Origin: Myxococcales bacterium
GTDB lineage: Bacteria; Myxococcota_A; Polyangia; Polyangiales; Polyangiaceae
NCBI GenBank assembly: GCA_016703425.1
Contig: JADJCA010000001.1
Location: forward strand, 620,001 to 684,000
Direction: 5' to 3'
DNA length: 64,000 nt
Part shown: piece by piece, positions 45,415-54,533 of the stretch
Position numbering within the stretch: the stretch's first letter is position 1
How the letters are laid out: each line of letters opens with the position of its first letter
Program-made: the position numbers and the translations under genes
Notes under the pieces: generated by a model
Databases searched by the model: none
What the model saw: only the letters and a program-made list of their open reading frames with translations
What the model was told of the DNA's origin: nothing

Positions 45415-46311
45415 TCAGTCGGCCTCCCCGCGGAGCCTCCGGGCGCGCAGGACGTCGTCAACGGTCGGCGCACCCACGAGGTTCGGGCGCCACCCCGTGC
45501 GGGCGCCCATCGGCACCTCCGGGGCATTGCGCCGCGCGATGTCCGCGCCGTGCCGTGCGTGATTGATCCGATACTCCGCCCGCGATGGGGGCGCGGCGGC
45601 GGCCGGCGCCGGGGCCGGGGGAAACAAGTCCTCGGGCGCGAGCGTCCGGACGTCCGTCGCAGGCGCAGGGTCCGCCGGTGGGATCGCCGCCGCGACGAGA
45701 GCAGGAGGGGCCGCCTCAGTCGGAGCGACGGGCGGCGCGACAGGCGCGGCAGCGAGGGCGGGCACCGCAGTGACGGGCGCGACGGAACTCGACTCACGCG
45801 CGAGGTGGAAGCCTGCCAAGAGCCCGAGCGTTGCGACCATCGCCGAGACGCCCACGAAAGCCGGCCGCGGTCCCGCCGGCGGCGTGGGCACACGCATGCG
45901 CGGAACCGTTGGAATGCTCGCTCGCTCGACATCGAAGGCTACGGGGCCGAAGGACGGCAGCTCGTGGCGCTCCGGCGGCCGCACGGCAACGGTAGGCACC
46001 GCCGGCAGAGCCCAGGAGGGCGCGGCCGGTACAAGCTCTCGGGCATCGAGTTGGCACCGGCCCAAGTCGGGCTTCCGGGCCTCCGGAGCCCGCGCGTCGC
46101 GCTTGCTCGGCGTCGGCTGAGCCTCACGCTTGGACTCCGCGCGGGGGGAGGGCGTGGGCCGGTTGACCTTCGTCACGGAGCCCTCGCTCGGCGGCGGCTG
46201 CGCGACGTCGAGCTCCTCGAACCACCTGCGTTCGTCGACGACTGTGGCGCTCGCCTCAGCCTTGTACGTGGGAAATCGAACCGAAGGACGCGGCGGCTTC
46301 ACACCCACCAT
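45415..46311 (-). CDS. Unknown membrane protein with Pro/Ala-rich flanks (298 aa)
   Basis: I recognise no family. The N-terminal half is soluble and Pro/Glu/Arg-rich, starting MVGVKPPRPSVRFPTYKAE. One membrane segment lies near 150-168 (FVGVSAMVATLGLLAGF). The C-terminal Ala/Pro-rich stretch is followed by a conserved-looking end with HARHGADIARRNAPEV and a basic terminus. It looks like an anchored regulator or linker. The second in-frame ATG (46311) is used. The 340-base upstream gap probably carries its promoter. Confidence 0.62.
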   Translation of the reverse strand: MVGVKPPRPSVRFPTYKAEASATVVDERRWFEELDVAQPPPSEGSVTKVNRPTPSPRAESKREAQPTPSKRDARAPEARKPDLGRCQLDARELVPAAPSWALPAVPTVAVRPPERHELPSFGPVAFDVERASIPTVPRMRVPTPPAGPRPAFVGVSAMVATLGLLAGFHLARESSSVAPVTAVPALAAAPVAPPVAPTEAAPPALVAAAIPPADPAPATDVRTLAPEDLFPPAPAPAAAAPPSRAEYRINHARHGADIARRNAPEVPMGARTGWRPNLVGAPTVDDVLRARRLRGEAD

Positions 46312-46651
46312 GTGTGCACGAAGCAAGCCAGCGGAGTCGCGATCGGGGGCTTAGAAATCCCGAAGAATTCGGGCGATCGATTGAAGTATCACTGGATCAT
46401 CGGATCCGACCGGGCGGTCCGTGCGGCGCTTCTAGCCCTTGATCTTTCAAATAATTTCTGGTCCGTCTCTTGTCGAATTCGTCCCAGCCGGTCCAGTGGA
46501 AGTGAAACGACGAACGCACTCCCCACACGTCTTGAATGTTCAGACGCAGCACTTTGCTTGGCGCCTGACCCCATTAAAATCATGGCGTTGCATTCGAACG
46601 CTAGAGTCTTAGTGGACCGTTCGGCTGCGCGAATTTCCTGAAGGAGTGCGC
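46312..46651. other. 340-base gap with no convincing gene
   Basis: This gap is visibly richer in A and T than the surroundings, with runs such as TTTCAAATAATTT (46446-46458) and CATTAAAATCAT (46570-46581). The only open frame of note (minus, 46389-46583, 64 codons) has no ribosome-binding site or recognisable content. It should hold the promoter of the membrane protein at 46311 and the 3' end of the acyl-CoA dehydrogenase message. An unannotated RNA is possible but I see no structure that supports one. Confidence 0.5.
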
Positions 46652-47806
46652 TCAGGTTTCGAGCGTCGCGAAGGCCTTCCGCGCGGCAAACCTCGCGAGG
46701 TGGTGCTCTTCATCGCCGAAGAGTGTCGCGAGGGCGTGCATGCGCTTGAAGTAGAGGCCGATGTCGTGCTCGTCACTGATGCCGATGCCGCCGTGCAGCT
46801 GAATCGCCTGGGCCGTCACGAATCGGCCGCTGGCGGCGACGTGGGCCTTCGCGGCCGACACGGCGCGCACGCGCTCCTCGTCGTCCTTCGATTCGGCACG
46901 GAGCGCCGCCAGCATCGCCATCGAGCGGGCGAGCTCGGTCTCGATGAACATGTCGACGGCGCGGTGCTGCAGCGCCTGGAACGTGCCGATCTTGACGCCG
47001 AACTGTTCGCGGGTGCCGAGGTACGCGACCGTGAGGTTCAACGCCTCCCGCATGACGCCCACGGCCTCGGCAGAAGCGCCGGCCGTGGCGCGGTCGATGG
47101 CCAACGACAGGGGGCGGACGCCGTCGTCGACGCTCCCCACCACGGCGTCGCGCGCGACGTGTGCGCCATCGAAGGTGAGCCGCGCGGCGCGATGACCGTC
47201 GGTCGTCGCGAGCGCGTCGACCCGCAGGCCCGCCGCCGCCTTCGGCACGAGGAAGAGCGACACACCGCGCGCCTCGTGAGTGGCACCGGCGGTTCGCGCC
47301 GAGACGATGAACGCATCGGCGGCGTTGCCCCAAAGCACGAAGTGTTTCTCGCCGCGCAGCACGTATCCGTCACCGGTGGCGGTCGCCGTCGTGGCGACCG
47401 AGCTCGGCTCGAAACGCGAACCGCGCTCCGCGTGGGCCACCGCGAGGAGCGATTCGCCCGTGGCGAGGGGGGCGAGCCACTGCTCGCGTTGCGCATCGGT
47501 CCCCGCCTCGGCGAGGAGCCCGCCGGCGAACACGATGGCTCCCAGGTACGGCTCGGGGACGAGCCCCGCGCCGAGTTGCTCGAGCACCAGCGAGACCTCC
47601 ACGAACGACTGCTCGAGGCCCCCGAAGCGCTCGGGGAAGGGGAGCGCCAGCCACCCGAGCTCCCCCATCTTGCGCCAAAGGTCGCGCGAGAAACCGAGAG
47701 CGTCGCTGCGGAGCGAGCGGAGGCGGCCCGGAGGCGACTCCTTCTGGACGAAGGCGCGCACCGTTTCGACGAGGAGCTTTTGGTCGGTCGATAGCTCAAA
47801 GTTCAT
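46652..47806 (-). CDS. Acyl-CoA dehydrogenase, second of a pair
   Basis: This FAD enzyme introduces a double bond in acyl-CoA in the cytoplasm. The 384-aa product has the family's N-terminal helical, central beta and C-terminal helical parts; typical segments are FVLWGNAADAFIVSAR in the FAD region and IQLHGGIGISDEHDIGLY near the end. The catalytic-base position in the long helix reads AIDRAT, an Asp rather than Glu. It lies 12 bases after the first dehydrogenase. In actinobacterial steroid and CoA pathways such adjacent pairs form heterotetramers in which only one subunit has the catalytic base, and this looks similar. The substrate is unknown. Confidence 0.92.
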   Translation of the reverse strand: MNFELSTDQKLLVETVRAFVQKESPPGRLRSLRSDALGFSRDLWRKMGELGWLALPFPERFGGLEQSFVEVSLVLEQLGAGLVPEPYLGAIVFAGGLLAEAGTDAQREQWLAPLATGESLLAVAHAERGSRFEPSSVATTATATGDGYVLRGEKHFVLWGNAADAFIVSARTAGATHEARGVSLFLVPKAAAGLRVDALATTDGHRAARLTFDGAHVARDAVVGSVDDGVRPLSLAIDRATAGASAEAVGVMREALNLTVAYLGTREQFGVKIGTFQALQHRAVDMFIETELARSMAMLAALRAESKDDEERVRAVSAAKAHVAASGRFVTAQAIQLHGGIGISDEHDIGLYFKRMHALATLFGDEEHHLARFAARKAFATLET

Positions 47807-47818
47807 GGTCGTGTTCGC

Positions 47819-49003
47819 TCAGGCGCCCGGTAGGTTGAGGATCATCTTTGCGATGACGTTGCGCTGGATCTCGTTGCTGCCCCCGTAGATCGTCGAGGCG
47901 CGGTAGTAGGCCCACTGCGACGGAACCCACTCCTCGATGGGCGGGACCGATGAGGCCCCGTTGAACCACGAGAGGGAGTCGTGCCCCATGATCGACATGG
48001 CCAGCTCGAAGAGCTGCTGCAGGATCTCGCTGCCGCGAATCTTCAAGAGCGACGACTCGGGCCCCGGTGCGTGGCCGAGCTGCGCCCCGGCGATGGCGCG
48101 GTAGTTCGCCATTCGAAGCCCTTCGAGCTTGATCTCCATCGCGGCGATCTTGGCGCGCACAATCGGGTCGTCGAAGAGGACGCCCGCCGGCGTGCGGGTC
48201 TCGGCCGCGATCCGTTTGACGCGCGCCAAGAGGCGCGTGCTGGCCCCGACGCTCGCGATGAACGTGCGCTCGTGGCCCAGGAGGGCCTTGGCCAACGACC
48301 ATCCACCGTGCAGCGGGCCCACGAGATTCTCACGAGGGACCAGCACGTCTTCGAAGAAGGTCTCGGAAAAGGCGAGCGTGTTGCCGATGCTCAAGAACGG
48401 CTTCACGACGAGCCCCTTGGTCTTCATCGGCACGAGGAGGAAGCTGATCCCCTTGTGCTTGGGCCCCGACGAGTCGGTGCGCGCCAGCACGAAGATCCAA
48501 TCGGCGTATTGCGCGTACGTGGTCCAGGTCTTCTGACCGTTGAGGACGAAGTTGCCTTTGCCGTCGTCGTCGGCGCGGAGCTTCAGCGACGCGAGATCGC
48601 TGCCCGCGTTGGGCTCCGAATAGCCCTGGCACCAAACCTCTTCGCCCGACAGAATTTTCGGCAAAAATCGCGCTTTCTGCGCGTCCGTGCCGAACTGCAT
48701 GATGAGCGGGCCGACCATGATCAAGCCGAAGGGGCTGAGGCCCGGCGTGCCCGCAAGCTCGAGCTCTTCGGTCAGGATAAAGCGCCGGGCGGCGTCCCAA
48801 CCGGGCCCACCGTGCTCGTTGGGCCAGTGCGGCGCGACCCACCCTTTTTTGTAGAGGATGCGATGCCACTCCATGATCTCGGGCATCTCGAAGTGAGCAT
48901 CGACGTCGGCCTTCGCCCTGAGGTGCGGCGGGAGGTTGGTCTTCAAGAAGGCGCGCACTTCGGCGCGAAACGCGTCGTGTTCGGCGGAGAAGGAGAGGTC
49001 CAT
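47819..49003 (-). CDS. Acyl-CoA dehydrogenase, first of a pair
   Basis: The 394-aa product has the full acyl-CoA dehydrogenase layout. CQGYSEPNAGSDLASL near 125 is the FAD/substrate contact, WTTYAQYADWIFVLARTD follows, and IYGGSNEIQRNVIAK closes the protein; the Gly in YGGS sits where medium-chain enzymes carry the catalytic Glu. A Glu in LLGHERTF sits where isovaleryl-type enzymes place theirs, so that is the likely base. The ATG at 49003 is used; a long upstream open frame is not coding. It pairs with the next gene and is divergent from the ParB-like gene. Confidence 0.93.
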   Translation of the reverse strand: MDLSFSAEHDAFRAEVRAFLKTNLPPHLRAKADVDAHFEMPEIMEWHRILYKKGWVAPHWPNEHGGPGWDAARRFILTEELELAGTPGLSPFGLIMVGPLIMQFGTDAQKARFLPKILSGEEVWCQGYSEPNAGSDLASLKLRADDDGKGNFVLNGQKTWTTYAQYADWIFVLARTDSSGPKHKGISFLLVPMKTKGLVVKPFLSIGNTLAFSETFFEDVLVPRENLVGPLHGGWSLAKALLGHERTFIASVGASTRLLARVKRIAAETRTPAGVLFDDPIVRAKIAAMEIKLEGLRMANYRAIAGAQLGHAPGPESSLLKIRGSEILQQLFELAMSIMGHDSLSWFNGASSVPPIEEWVPSQWAYYRASTIYGGSNEIQRNVIAKMILNLPGA

Positions 49004-49060
49004 GCGGGGGCGAGTATATTCGAGTCGCGAGGAGCATCGACCTCGGCGATGCTTGGTCGC

Positions 49061-50065
49061 ATGGCGAAGGCAAAGACCACGGCGAAGAAGGCGGGTGCGG
49101 GCGCGAAAAAGCCGCCGCCGAAGCGCCGCACGGCGAAGAAGGCGACCCCGAAGTCGCACGGTCTCGACGCCGTCGCCTGCGCTGACGTCGATCGCGCGGC
49201 ACCGGCCCTCGTGGCGCTCACCAAACGGATCGAGGGGGAGGGAGGCGCGGTCGTCGGCGCGTACCGGGAGCCGCTCGGAGGCCACGACACCCTGCTCGCC
49301 ATCCTCCCGATCGATCGGATCGAACCCACGCCGTTCCAGCGCGACCTGTCCGAGGCCCATCACAAGCGCCTCGCGACGGTCATCGAAAAGACGGGGCGCT
49401 TCCTCGACCCGCTCATCGGGGTGACGGCGCCAGGCGAGGGGTTCTGGACGCCCAACGGCCGCCATCGGCTCGAGGCCATGCGCCGGTTGGGCGCGAAGGC
49501 CATCACGGTGCTTGTCGTTCCCACGCGGGAGATCGCGTGGCAAATCCTCGCGCTCAACACCGAGAAGGCGCACAACCTGAAGGAGCGGGCCCTCGAGGTG
49601 GTGCGCATCTACCGCGGGCTCTTGGAAGAGGACGCGAGCCGGCCTGAGGCCGCGTTCGCTTTCTACCTCGAGGACCCTGCGCTCGTGACGCTTGGCGTCG
49701 CCTACGAAAAGGACGGGCGCTTCGCCGGCGGCGCTTACCACCCGGTCCTCCGGCGCGTCACGTCGTTCTCCGACGCGGCCATCGGCGACGCGATCAAGGT
49801 GCACGAGCGCCTCGCCGACCTGACGATGGACCTCGAAAAGGCGGTCGCCGAGGCCGTGGCCCGGCTCCGCGAGAAGGGTCTCACGAGCCCCTACCTCCGG
49901 GCCTTCGTGGTGGCCCGAATCAACCCGCTGCGCTTTATCAAGGGCGAGCCGCCGCCAGCGGAAGAGCTGCTCCTCGGCATGACCGCGCGGGCCCTTCGTT
50001 TCGACGCCGGCAAAGTCTCTCAGGTGGACCTCGCCAAGATGGCAGGCGCCCCGCTTGAGGAATAG
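49061..50065 (+). CDS. Orphan ParB/Srx-domain protein with a histone-H1-like N-terminus
   Basis: The 334-aa product opens with a Lys/Ala/Pro tail (MAKAKTTAKKAGAGAKK...RRTAKKATPK) like a histone H1 or HU extension. A ParB N-terminal domain follows (about 75-190) with LPIDRIEPTPFQRDL and the box-II-like motif NGRHRLEAMRRLG. In ParB proteins this region binds CTP and helps grip DNA. The C-terminal part is helical, with no clear HTH. ParA is not adjacent and parS-like sites were not seen, so it is unlikely to be the chromosome-partitioning ParB. An earlier in-frame ATG at 49049 is possible. DNA binding is inferred from the tail. Confidence 0.82.
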   Translation: MAKAKTTAKKAGAGAKKPPPKRRTAKKATPKSHGLDAVACADVDRAAPALVALTKRIEGEGGAVVGAYREPLGGHDTLLAILPIDRIEPTPFQRDLSEAHHKRLATVIEKTGRFLDPLIGVTAPGEGFWTPNGRHRLEAMRRLGAKAITVLVVPTREIAWQILALNTEKAHNLKERALEVVRIYRGLLEEDASRPEAAFAFYLEDPALVTLGVAYEKDGRFAGGAYHPVLRRVTSFSDAAIGDAIKVHERLADLTMDLEKAVAEAVARLREKGLTSPYLRAFVVARINPLRFIKGEPPPAEELLLGMTARALRFDAGKVSQVDLAKMAGAPLEE

Positions 50066-50140
50066 GGCCTGAGGCATGCGCTCGGAGGAATAAGGCGCAG
50101 CGAAGTCGTCGGCCTTGGTGGTTGACGTTATGCTTCCTTC

Positions 50141-51412
50141 GTGGCGATTCCCCGGCGCCCGACGAAGCTGGGCCCCTACGACGTGATCGCGAAAATCGCG
50201 AGCGGGGGCATGGCACACGTGTACCTGGGCCGCGGCACCGATCTCGTCGGCGATGGGCGCCTAGCGGCCATCAAGATCATGCGCCACGACTTCGGCGGCG
50301 ACGAGCAGGCGCTCCACATGTTCTTGGACGAAGCGCGGCTTCTCTCGCGCCTCTCGCACCCGAACATCATCCAGACGCTCGAGTTTGGGACGACCGACGA
50401 GCACCCTTTCATCGCGATGGAGCTCTTGCTCGGGCGAACGGTGCTCGACGTGTGGGAGGCGTGCGTGGCCGAGCAGATGGCGCTGCGCTTCGACCTCGCC
50501 GCGTACGTCGCAGCGCGCGTCGCCGAAGCTCTCGACTACGCGCACCTGCTTACCGATGAGCTCGGCACGCCGCTCCACTTGATCCATCGCGACGTCAACC
50601 CGAGCAACATCTTCCTCACCTTCGACGGCAAGGTGAAGTTGTTCGACTTCGGCCTCGCAAAAGCCAAGCTGCGTCGCACCAAGAGCCACGCGGGCATCGT
50701 GAAGGGCAAGCTCCCGTACCTCTCGCCAGAGCAGGTGATGGAGCTCCCGCTCGATCGCCGAAGTGACGTCTACACGTTGGGGACGACCCTCTGGGAAATG
50801 GCCACGATGCGTCGGCTCTTCAAGCGCGGCACCGACATCGACACGGTGAGAGCGGTCCGTAGCGCGGCGATTCCTCGCCCCGAGACCCTCGTCGAAGGCT
50901 TCCCCGAGCCGCTCTCGGACATCATCATCCGTTCGCTCGAGCGCAACCGGGAGCACCGTTACCAGTCGGCGCAGGAGTTTGCCGACGCCCTCGACGACTT
51001 CATCGCCCGGAGCGGCTCCGGAGATCCATCCACCCTGATCCCCGCGACGCTTGACCGCCTCTTTCCCGGCGAACGCGCCAGGCAGATGGGTTGGCTCAAG
51101 TCTGCGGTGGCCCCCAACGCCGCGCTCATGCGCGCCACGCTGACGCCCCCCATTCCCATACCGATTCAAAGCTCCGTCGCGCCGCTCTCGCGGATTCCCG
51201 AGAGCGGCGGGCCGCGGAGCACGCCGACGGGCCCGCTCAGTGCGCCGCCCCTCACGCCTCGCAGCCTTCGCGACGGGCCGCTCAGCACACCGCTGAGCTT
51301 CCCTTTGAGCACACCCCCGTTGACGCCACGCGCGCCGGACACCTCGGAAGAGTCGGGAGGTGCGGCGTCAGCGCCAGAGCTTCCGCCCCTACCACCAAAA
51401 ATCCGGAAGTAG
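50141..51412 (+). CDS. Soluble Ser/Thr protein kinase
   Basis: The 423-aa Hanks-type kinase has ASGGMAHVYLG (20-30), the ATP-site Lys45 in AAIKIM, HRDVNPSN (149-156) and DFG (169-171), with LSPEQ closing the activation segment. All catalytic residues are present. The C-terminal 130 residues are Pro/Ser/Thr-rich with repeated GPLS and STPL elements and no membrane helix, so it is cytoplasmic, unlike the kinase at 33112. The tail is rich in sites that could be autophosphorylated. The start is a GTG at 50141. Its partner is unknown; the gene stands between a ParB-like protein and an unknown membrane protein. Confidence 0.93.
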   Translation: MAIPRRPTKLGPYDVIAKIASGGMAHVYLGRGTDLVGDGRLAAIKIMRHDFGGDEQALHMFLDEARLLSRLSHPNIIQTLEFGTTDEHPFIAMELLLGRTVLDVWEACVAEQMALRFDLAAYVAARVAEALDYAHLLTDELGTPLHLIHRDVNPSNIFLTFDGKVKLFDFGLAKAKLRRTKSHAGIVKGKLPYLSPEQVMELPLDRRSDVYTLGTTLWEMATMRRLFKRGTDIDTVRAVRSAAIPRPETLVEGFPEPLSDIIIRSLERNREHRYQSAQEFADALDDFIARSGSGDPSTLIPATLDRLFPGERARQMGWLKSAVAPNAALMRATLTPPIPIPIQSSVAPLSRIPESGGPRSTPTGPLSAPPLTPRSLRDGPLSTPLSFPLSTPPLTPRAPDTSEESGGAASAPELPPLPPKIRK

Positions 51413-51416
51413 CGGC

Positions 51417-51430
51417 GGCCCCGAGGGGCC
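51417..51430. terminator. Short GC hairpin after the soluble kinase
   Basis: A 6-bp stem GGCCCC/GGGGCC with a 2-base loop follows the kinase stop by 4 bases. A 10-bp palindrome GAGAATTCTC (51434-51443) follows. The loop is too short for an ideal hairpin and there is no T-run, so the call is weak. Confidence 0.3.
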
Positions 51431-51526
51431 ATCGAGAATTCTCCAAAATCGCGGCAAAGCCCTGCATACTGGGGTGCGGCACAAGTTTGTAAGTCTGCAG
51501 CCCGCTTCGAGAACCCTCGACTTCCA

Positions 51527-53272
51527 ATGCAGAAGAACAACTTCTACGAGTTCACCCGACCGGTGCAGGAGCGCTTCATCGGCTCGGTGAACGGGACCGG
51601 CATGCCCACGCCGCTCCTTGAGCGTCGCGGCGGACCGTCGCTGCCGCTCCCGTGGCTGGGTCTCAGCGCCTTCGGCGTCGTGCTCTTGATCGCGCTCTTT
51701 CCCGTAGGGCTCGGCGTTCTCGAGAGCCGCCTCGCGATTCAATCGGTGCTCTTCCTCGTTCTCGACGTCGGCGGCGTGGCCGCCATCGTCATGGGTGTCA
51801 TGAAGGTGGTCTCGGCGATGCGCGAGGTGAAGGCGCTGCCGTTCCGTCCCGGCATCTACGTATTTCCCATCGGGCTCGTCGATGCCCGCGAATACGTCCT
51901 CAAGGTGTATCCGCTCGCAGAAATCAGCGGCGTCGAACAGACGGCCTCGGAGGTCGTGTTGACGGCAGAAGGAGCGCGCTTCGCGTTTCCCCAGGCGAGC
52001 CCGGAGGAAGTCTCCGCCGGCGCGGCCCGATTCGCCGAGGCGCAGAAGCACCTGAGCCAGGCGATGAGCACGCGCGAGAGCCTGCGGCCCGGAGCGCTCG
52101 CGGGCATCGATCCTTTTCACGGCGCCGCGAGCCCGTTCGTGCCGAACAAGCCTCTGCTGCGCGAGGTACCGCTTTGGGCCAAGGTGCCCTGGGCCTTTGC
52201 GCTCGGGGCCGGCGTCGTCGTTGGACTTTTTGTTTGGATGATCCGCAACAACGTCGGCGACCGTCGCCTCTACGCGGCGGCGCTCGAGCGAAACGACGTT
52301 GAGGCCTACGAGGCCTACCTGGCACGTGGGACCAAGTACAAAGACGAGGTGAAGCGCGTGAGGCTGCCCCGCGCCGAGCTGCGACTCGCCGAGAAGGCCG
52401 GGACCGTCGACGCCATCGAGGAGTACATCAAGACCCACCCCGGCGCGGCGATCCCCGACGAAGTGCAGGCGGCGCGCCGCGTGGCGCTCCTCAAGGCTCT
52501 CGACAAGGCGCGCGAGGCGGGCACCGTGACGTCGCTCAAAGACTTCGACCAGCGCCACCCCCGCCATGGCCTCGACGGCGAGTTGAAGAAGGCGATCCAT
52601 CAGGTCTACGTCAACGCCCTCGAGAAGTACCGCAGCCAAGCGGCCCCCAAGGACCCCGACACCTTGCGCTTCGTCGAGCAGCTGATCCTGCTGGCGGAAC
52701 AGAAGGGTCCCGACGTCCGAATCCGCTTCCGTCACAAGGCGTCGAAGACCCTCGACAAGGCCGATGGCTTGGTGACCAAGAATAAGTTCTTCAACGGCAC
52801 GCAGTCGTTCCCATCGCGCCACTTCGACGGCGCGCGGCTCGCGAGCCGCGACACCGAGCTCCTCGGCGTCGTGGCTCAACGGTTCGCGGATGTGTTCCCG
52901 AAAGATGTCCTGTTTCTGCAAGCCGGCGAGGCCATCAAGGAGGAGGGCCCGTTGCCAGCGTTTCCCGTTCCCACCTTGGTCGTCGAGCACCAAGTCGAGT
53001 GGGCCGGCGGTGTTGTGACCAGCACCAACCCTCGTGGGGTGTTCATCGGCGCAGGCCTGCTCTTCGAAGCCACGTTCCGGCTGCCCGGCGACACCGCGAA
53101 GCCGCTCAAGACCAAACTCGCCGATTGGCGCGCCCCCGACGTGACCAACCTGAAGGGCGAGGGGAAACCGGAAGAGAAGCTCTACGACCAGATGGCGAAG
53201 AACTGCTTCGACAACTTCACCAAGCGGCTGCTGGGCATGTTGTTCCGGCCCGTCGCGACGACGGCGAAGTAA
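51527..53272 (+). CDS. Unknown multi-domain membrane protein (581 aa)
   Basis: I recognise no family. Two membrane segments lie at about 40-64 and 70-90, then a soluble beta-rich segment (about 100-165), a third membrane helix near 218-238 (VPWAFALGAGVVVGLFVWMI), and a long helical cytoplasmic region with Lys-rich coiled-coil-like stretches (for example VKRVRLPRAELRLAEKAG). The C-terminus is a compact beta-rich domain. This could be a scaffold or a stress sensor. The ATG at 51527 has no strong ribosome-binding site. It shares direction with the kinase 114 bases upstream and converges on the Nudix gene. Confidence 0.7.
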   Translation: MQKNNFYEFTRPVQERFIGSVNGTGMPTPLLERRGGPSLPLPWLGLSAFGVVLLIALFPVGLGVLESRLAIQSVLFLVLDVGGVAAIVMGVMKVVSAMREVKALPFRPGIYVFPIGLVDAREYVLKVYPLAEISGVEQTASEVVLTAEGARFAFPQASPEEVSAGAARFAEAQKHLSQAMSTRESLRPGALAGIDPFHGAASPFVPNKPLLREVPLWAKVPWAFALGAGVVVGLFVWMIRNNVGDRRLYAAALERNDVEAYEAYLARGTKYKDEVKRVRLPRAELRLAEKAGTVDAIEEYIKTHPGAAIPDEVQAARRVALLKALDKAREAGTVTSLKDFDQRHPRHGLDGELKKAIHQVYVNALEKYRSQAAPKDPDTLRFVEQLILLAEQKGPDVRIRFRHKASKTLDKADGLVTKNKFFNGTQSFPSRHFDGARLASRDTELLGVVAQRFADVFPKDVLFLQAGEAIKEEGPLPAFPVPTLVVEHQVEWAGGVVTSTNPRGVFIGAGLLFEATFRLPGDTAKPLKTKLADWRAPDVTNLKGEGKPEEKLYDQMAKNCFDNFTKRLLGMLFRPVATTAK

Positions 53273-53284
53273 TTTGGCCTTGCG

Positions 53285-53923
53285 CTAGCGGGCTCGGCGC
53301 GCCGCGCTGTGCAGAGCACGGAGCGGCGGCACGAGGCCAAAGAGGCTCTCCATCATCGCGTAGCTGAGGCCCCAGAGGACGTGGGCGCCCACGAGCTGGG
53401 CGGGCAGCTCGTGGCGAACGCCATCATGCTCGATGACCTTGACGCTGCGCCCTTCGCCGCTGGCCAGCCGCTCGACGGGGACCCAAAGGACCTCGTCCAC
53501 CTCGCGCGGGTCGGGAACGAGCGGCGCCGAGGCATCGTGAAGCGCGAAGACGAAGGGCGCGATGGAGAACGAGAGACGCTTGCCACCGGCCCGCGCGTGC
53601 ATCGCAGGCAACGGCGTCAAGAGCTCGGCGCCTTGCTCATCGAGCGGAAGGCCGATCTCCTCGCGGGTCTCGCGCACCGCTGTCCGAAGCAACGAGTCGT
53701 CGGCCGCGTCACGGCGCCCACCGGGGAAGGCGACGTGACCGGACCAGGGGTCGCCCGCCCGCTCGGCACGACGAATGAACAAGAGCTCGGCCCCCGCGGG
53801 ACCTTCGCGAAGCACGAGGGCAACGGCTGCCGCCGGCTCCTCGTCGTCGTGAGGCTGCCGCTCGGGCGCCGGCGCCCTCAGCAAGAGCTCTCGCAACGTC
53901 GCGAGCGACAGCGACGCGCGCAC
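53285..53923 (-). CDS. Nudix hydrolase, CoA-diphosphatase-like
   Basis: Nudix enzymes cleave nucleoside-diphosphate-linked compounds; this one matches the NudL/CoA-pyrophosphatase pattern. The 212-aa product has FPGGRRDAADDSLLRTAVRE and then TREEIGL, which together give the Nudix box, with RETREEIG carrying the metal-binding glutamates. The GTG at 53923 is used because it begins one base after the stop of the upstream gene; a longer open frame upstream runs through that gene and is not coding. It is the third gene of a minus-strand run that starts with a Ser/Thr kinase, so it may act in the same pathway. Confidence 0.87.
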   Translation of the reverse strand: MRASLSLATLRELLLRAPAPERQPHDDEEPAAAVALVLREGPAGAELLFIRRAERAGDPWSGHVAFPGGRRDAADDSLLRTAVRETREEIGLPLDEQGAELLTPLPAMHARAGGKRLSFSIAPFVFALHDASAPLVPDPREVDEVLWVPVERLASGEGRSVKVIEHDGVRHELPAQLVGAHVLWGLSYAMMESLFGLVPPLRALHSAARRAR

Positions 53924-53924
53924 G

Positions 53925-54533
53925 TCAGCGGAGCTTTGCGAGGGCCTTCGCGCGGAACTCGCCGGCACGCGAACCACCGAGCTCCTTGGCGAGCGCCTCG
54001 ATGATGGTCGACACGTCGAGGCCCCGCTTCTCGCCGGTGGCCCAGTGCTCTTCAAAGACGATGGGCGCGATGGGGCCCATGTAATCCGCAAGCAACCGGC
54101 CAATCTCGTCTTTTAGCCCACCTGGCGGCGGAACGCTGGCAACGGCTCGCATCGCCGGGACCGACGCGGTCCGCGGGGGCGGAGCGCTCGTGCGCGACGC
54201 CGCCGGCAACGGCGACAGGCTGCGCGAGGGCGGGGCGACTTCGGCACCGCCGAGGAGGGCGCTTAGGATCTCCTCCGTAGACGGCATGTTGGGCAAGGAG
54301 CCGGGCGACACCGACTCAAAGCGATACTCGGCGGACTTGATCGCTTGAAGCTGGGGCAACGCGGCCCGGCCAGCGCTGAACTTGTAGGCCAAGAAGACCA
54401 CCTTGCCGGCCTTGATCCCCACGCGACCGGCGGTGTTGTCTTCGCTGGCAAGGTAGATCGTGCCGGTCGCTCCAGCGCCAACGAGGCGCTTGAGCTCCTG
54501 CCACACGACTCCCGCAACCACACGCTCCGCCAT
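53925..54533 (-). CDS. DUF4388-like adaptor protein (202 aa)
   Basis: The first 85 residues have the pattern of a DUF4388-type beta domain, with TGTIYLASEDNTAGRVGI and GKVVFLAYKFSAG followed by GRAAL and an EYRFES strand. A Ser/Pro/Ala linker (about 95-140) leads to a helical C-terminal domain with ADYMGPIAPIVFEE. Such proteins in this lineage are predicted adaptors linked to gliding, regulators or kinases, with no catalytic role. The ATG at 54533 has a better context than one nine bases upstream. It sits between a kinase and the Nudix gene, with a one-base gap to the latter. Confidence 0.7.
   Translation of the reverse strand: MAERVVAGVVWQELKRLVGAGATGTIYLASEDNTAGRVGIKAGKVVFLAYKFSAGRAALPQLQAIKSAEYRFESVSPGSLPNMPSTEEILSALLGGAEVAPPSRSLSPLPAASRTSAPPPRTASVPAMRAVASVPPPGGLKDEIGRLLADYMGPIAPIVFEEHWATGEKRGLDVSTIIEALAKELGGSRAGEFRAKALAKLR

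Noticed and set aside
46389..46583. Minus-strand 64-codon frame in the A+T-rich gap
   Set aside because: No ribosome-binding site, no recognisable content.
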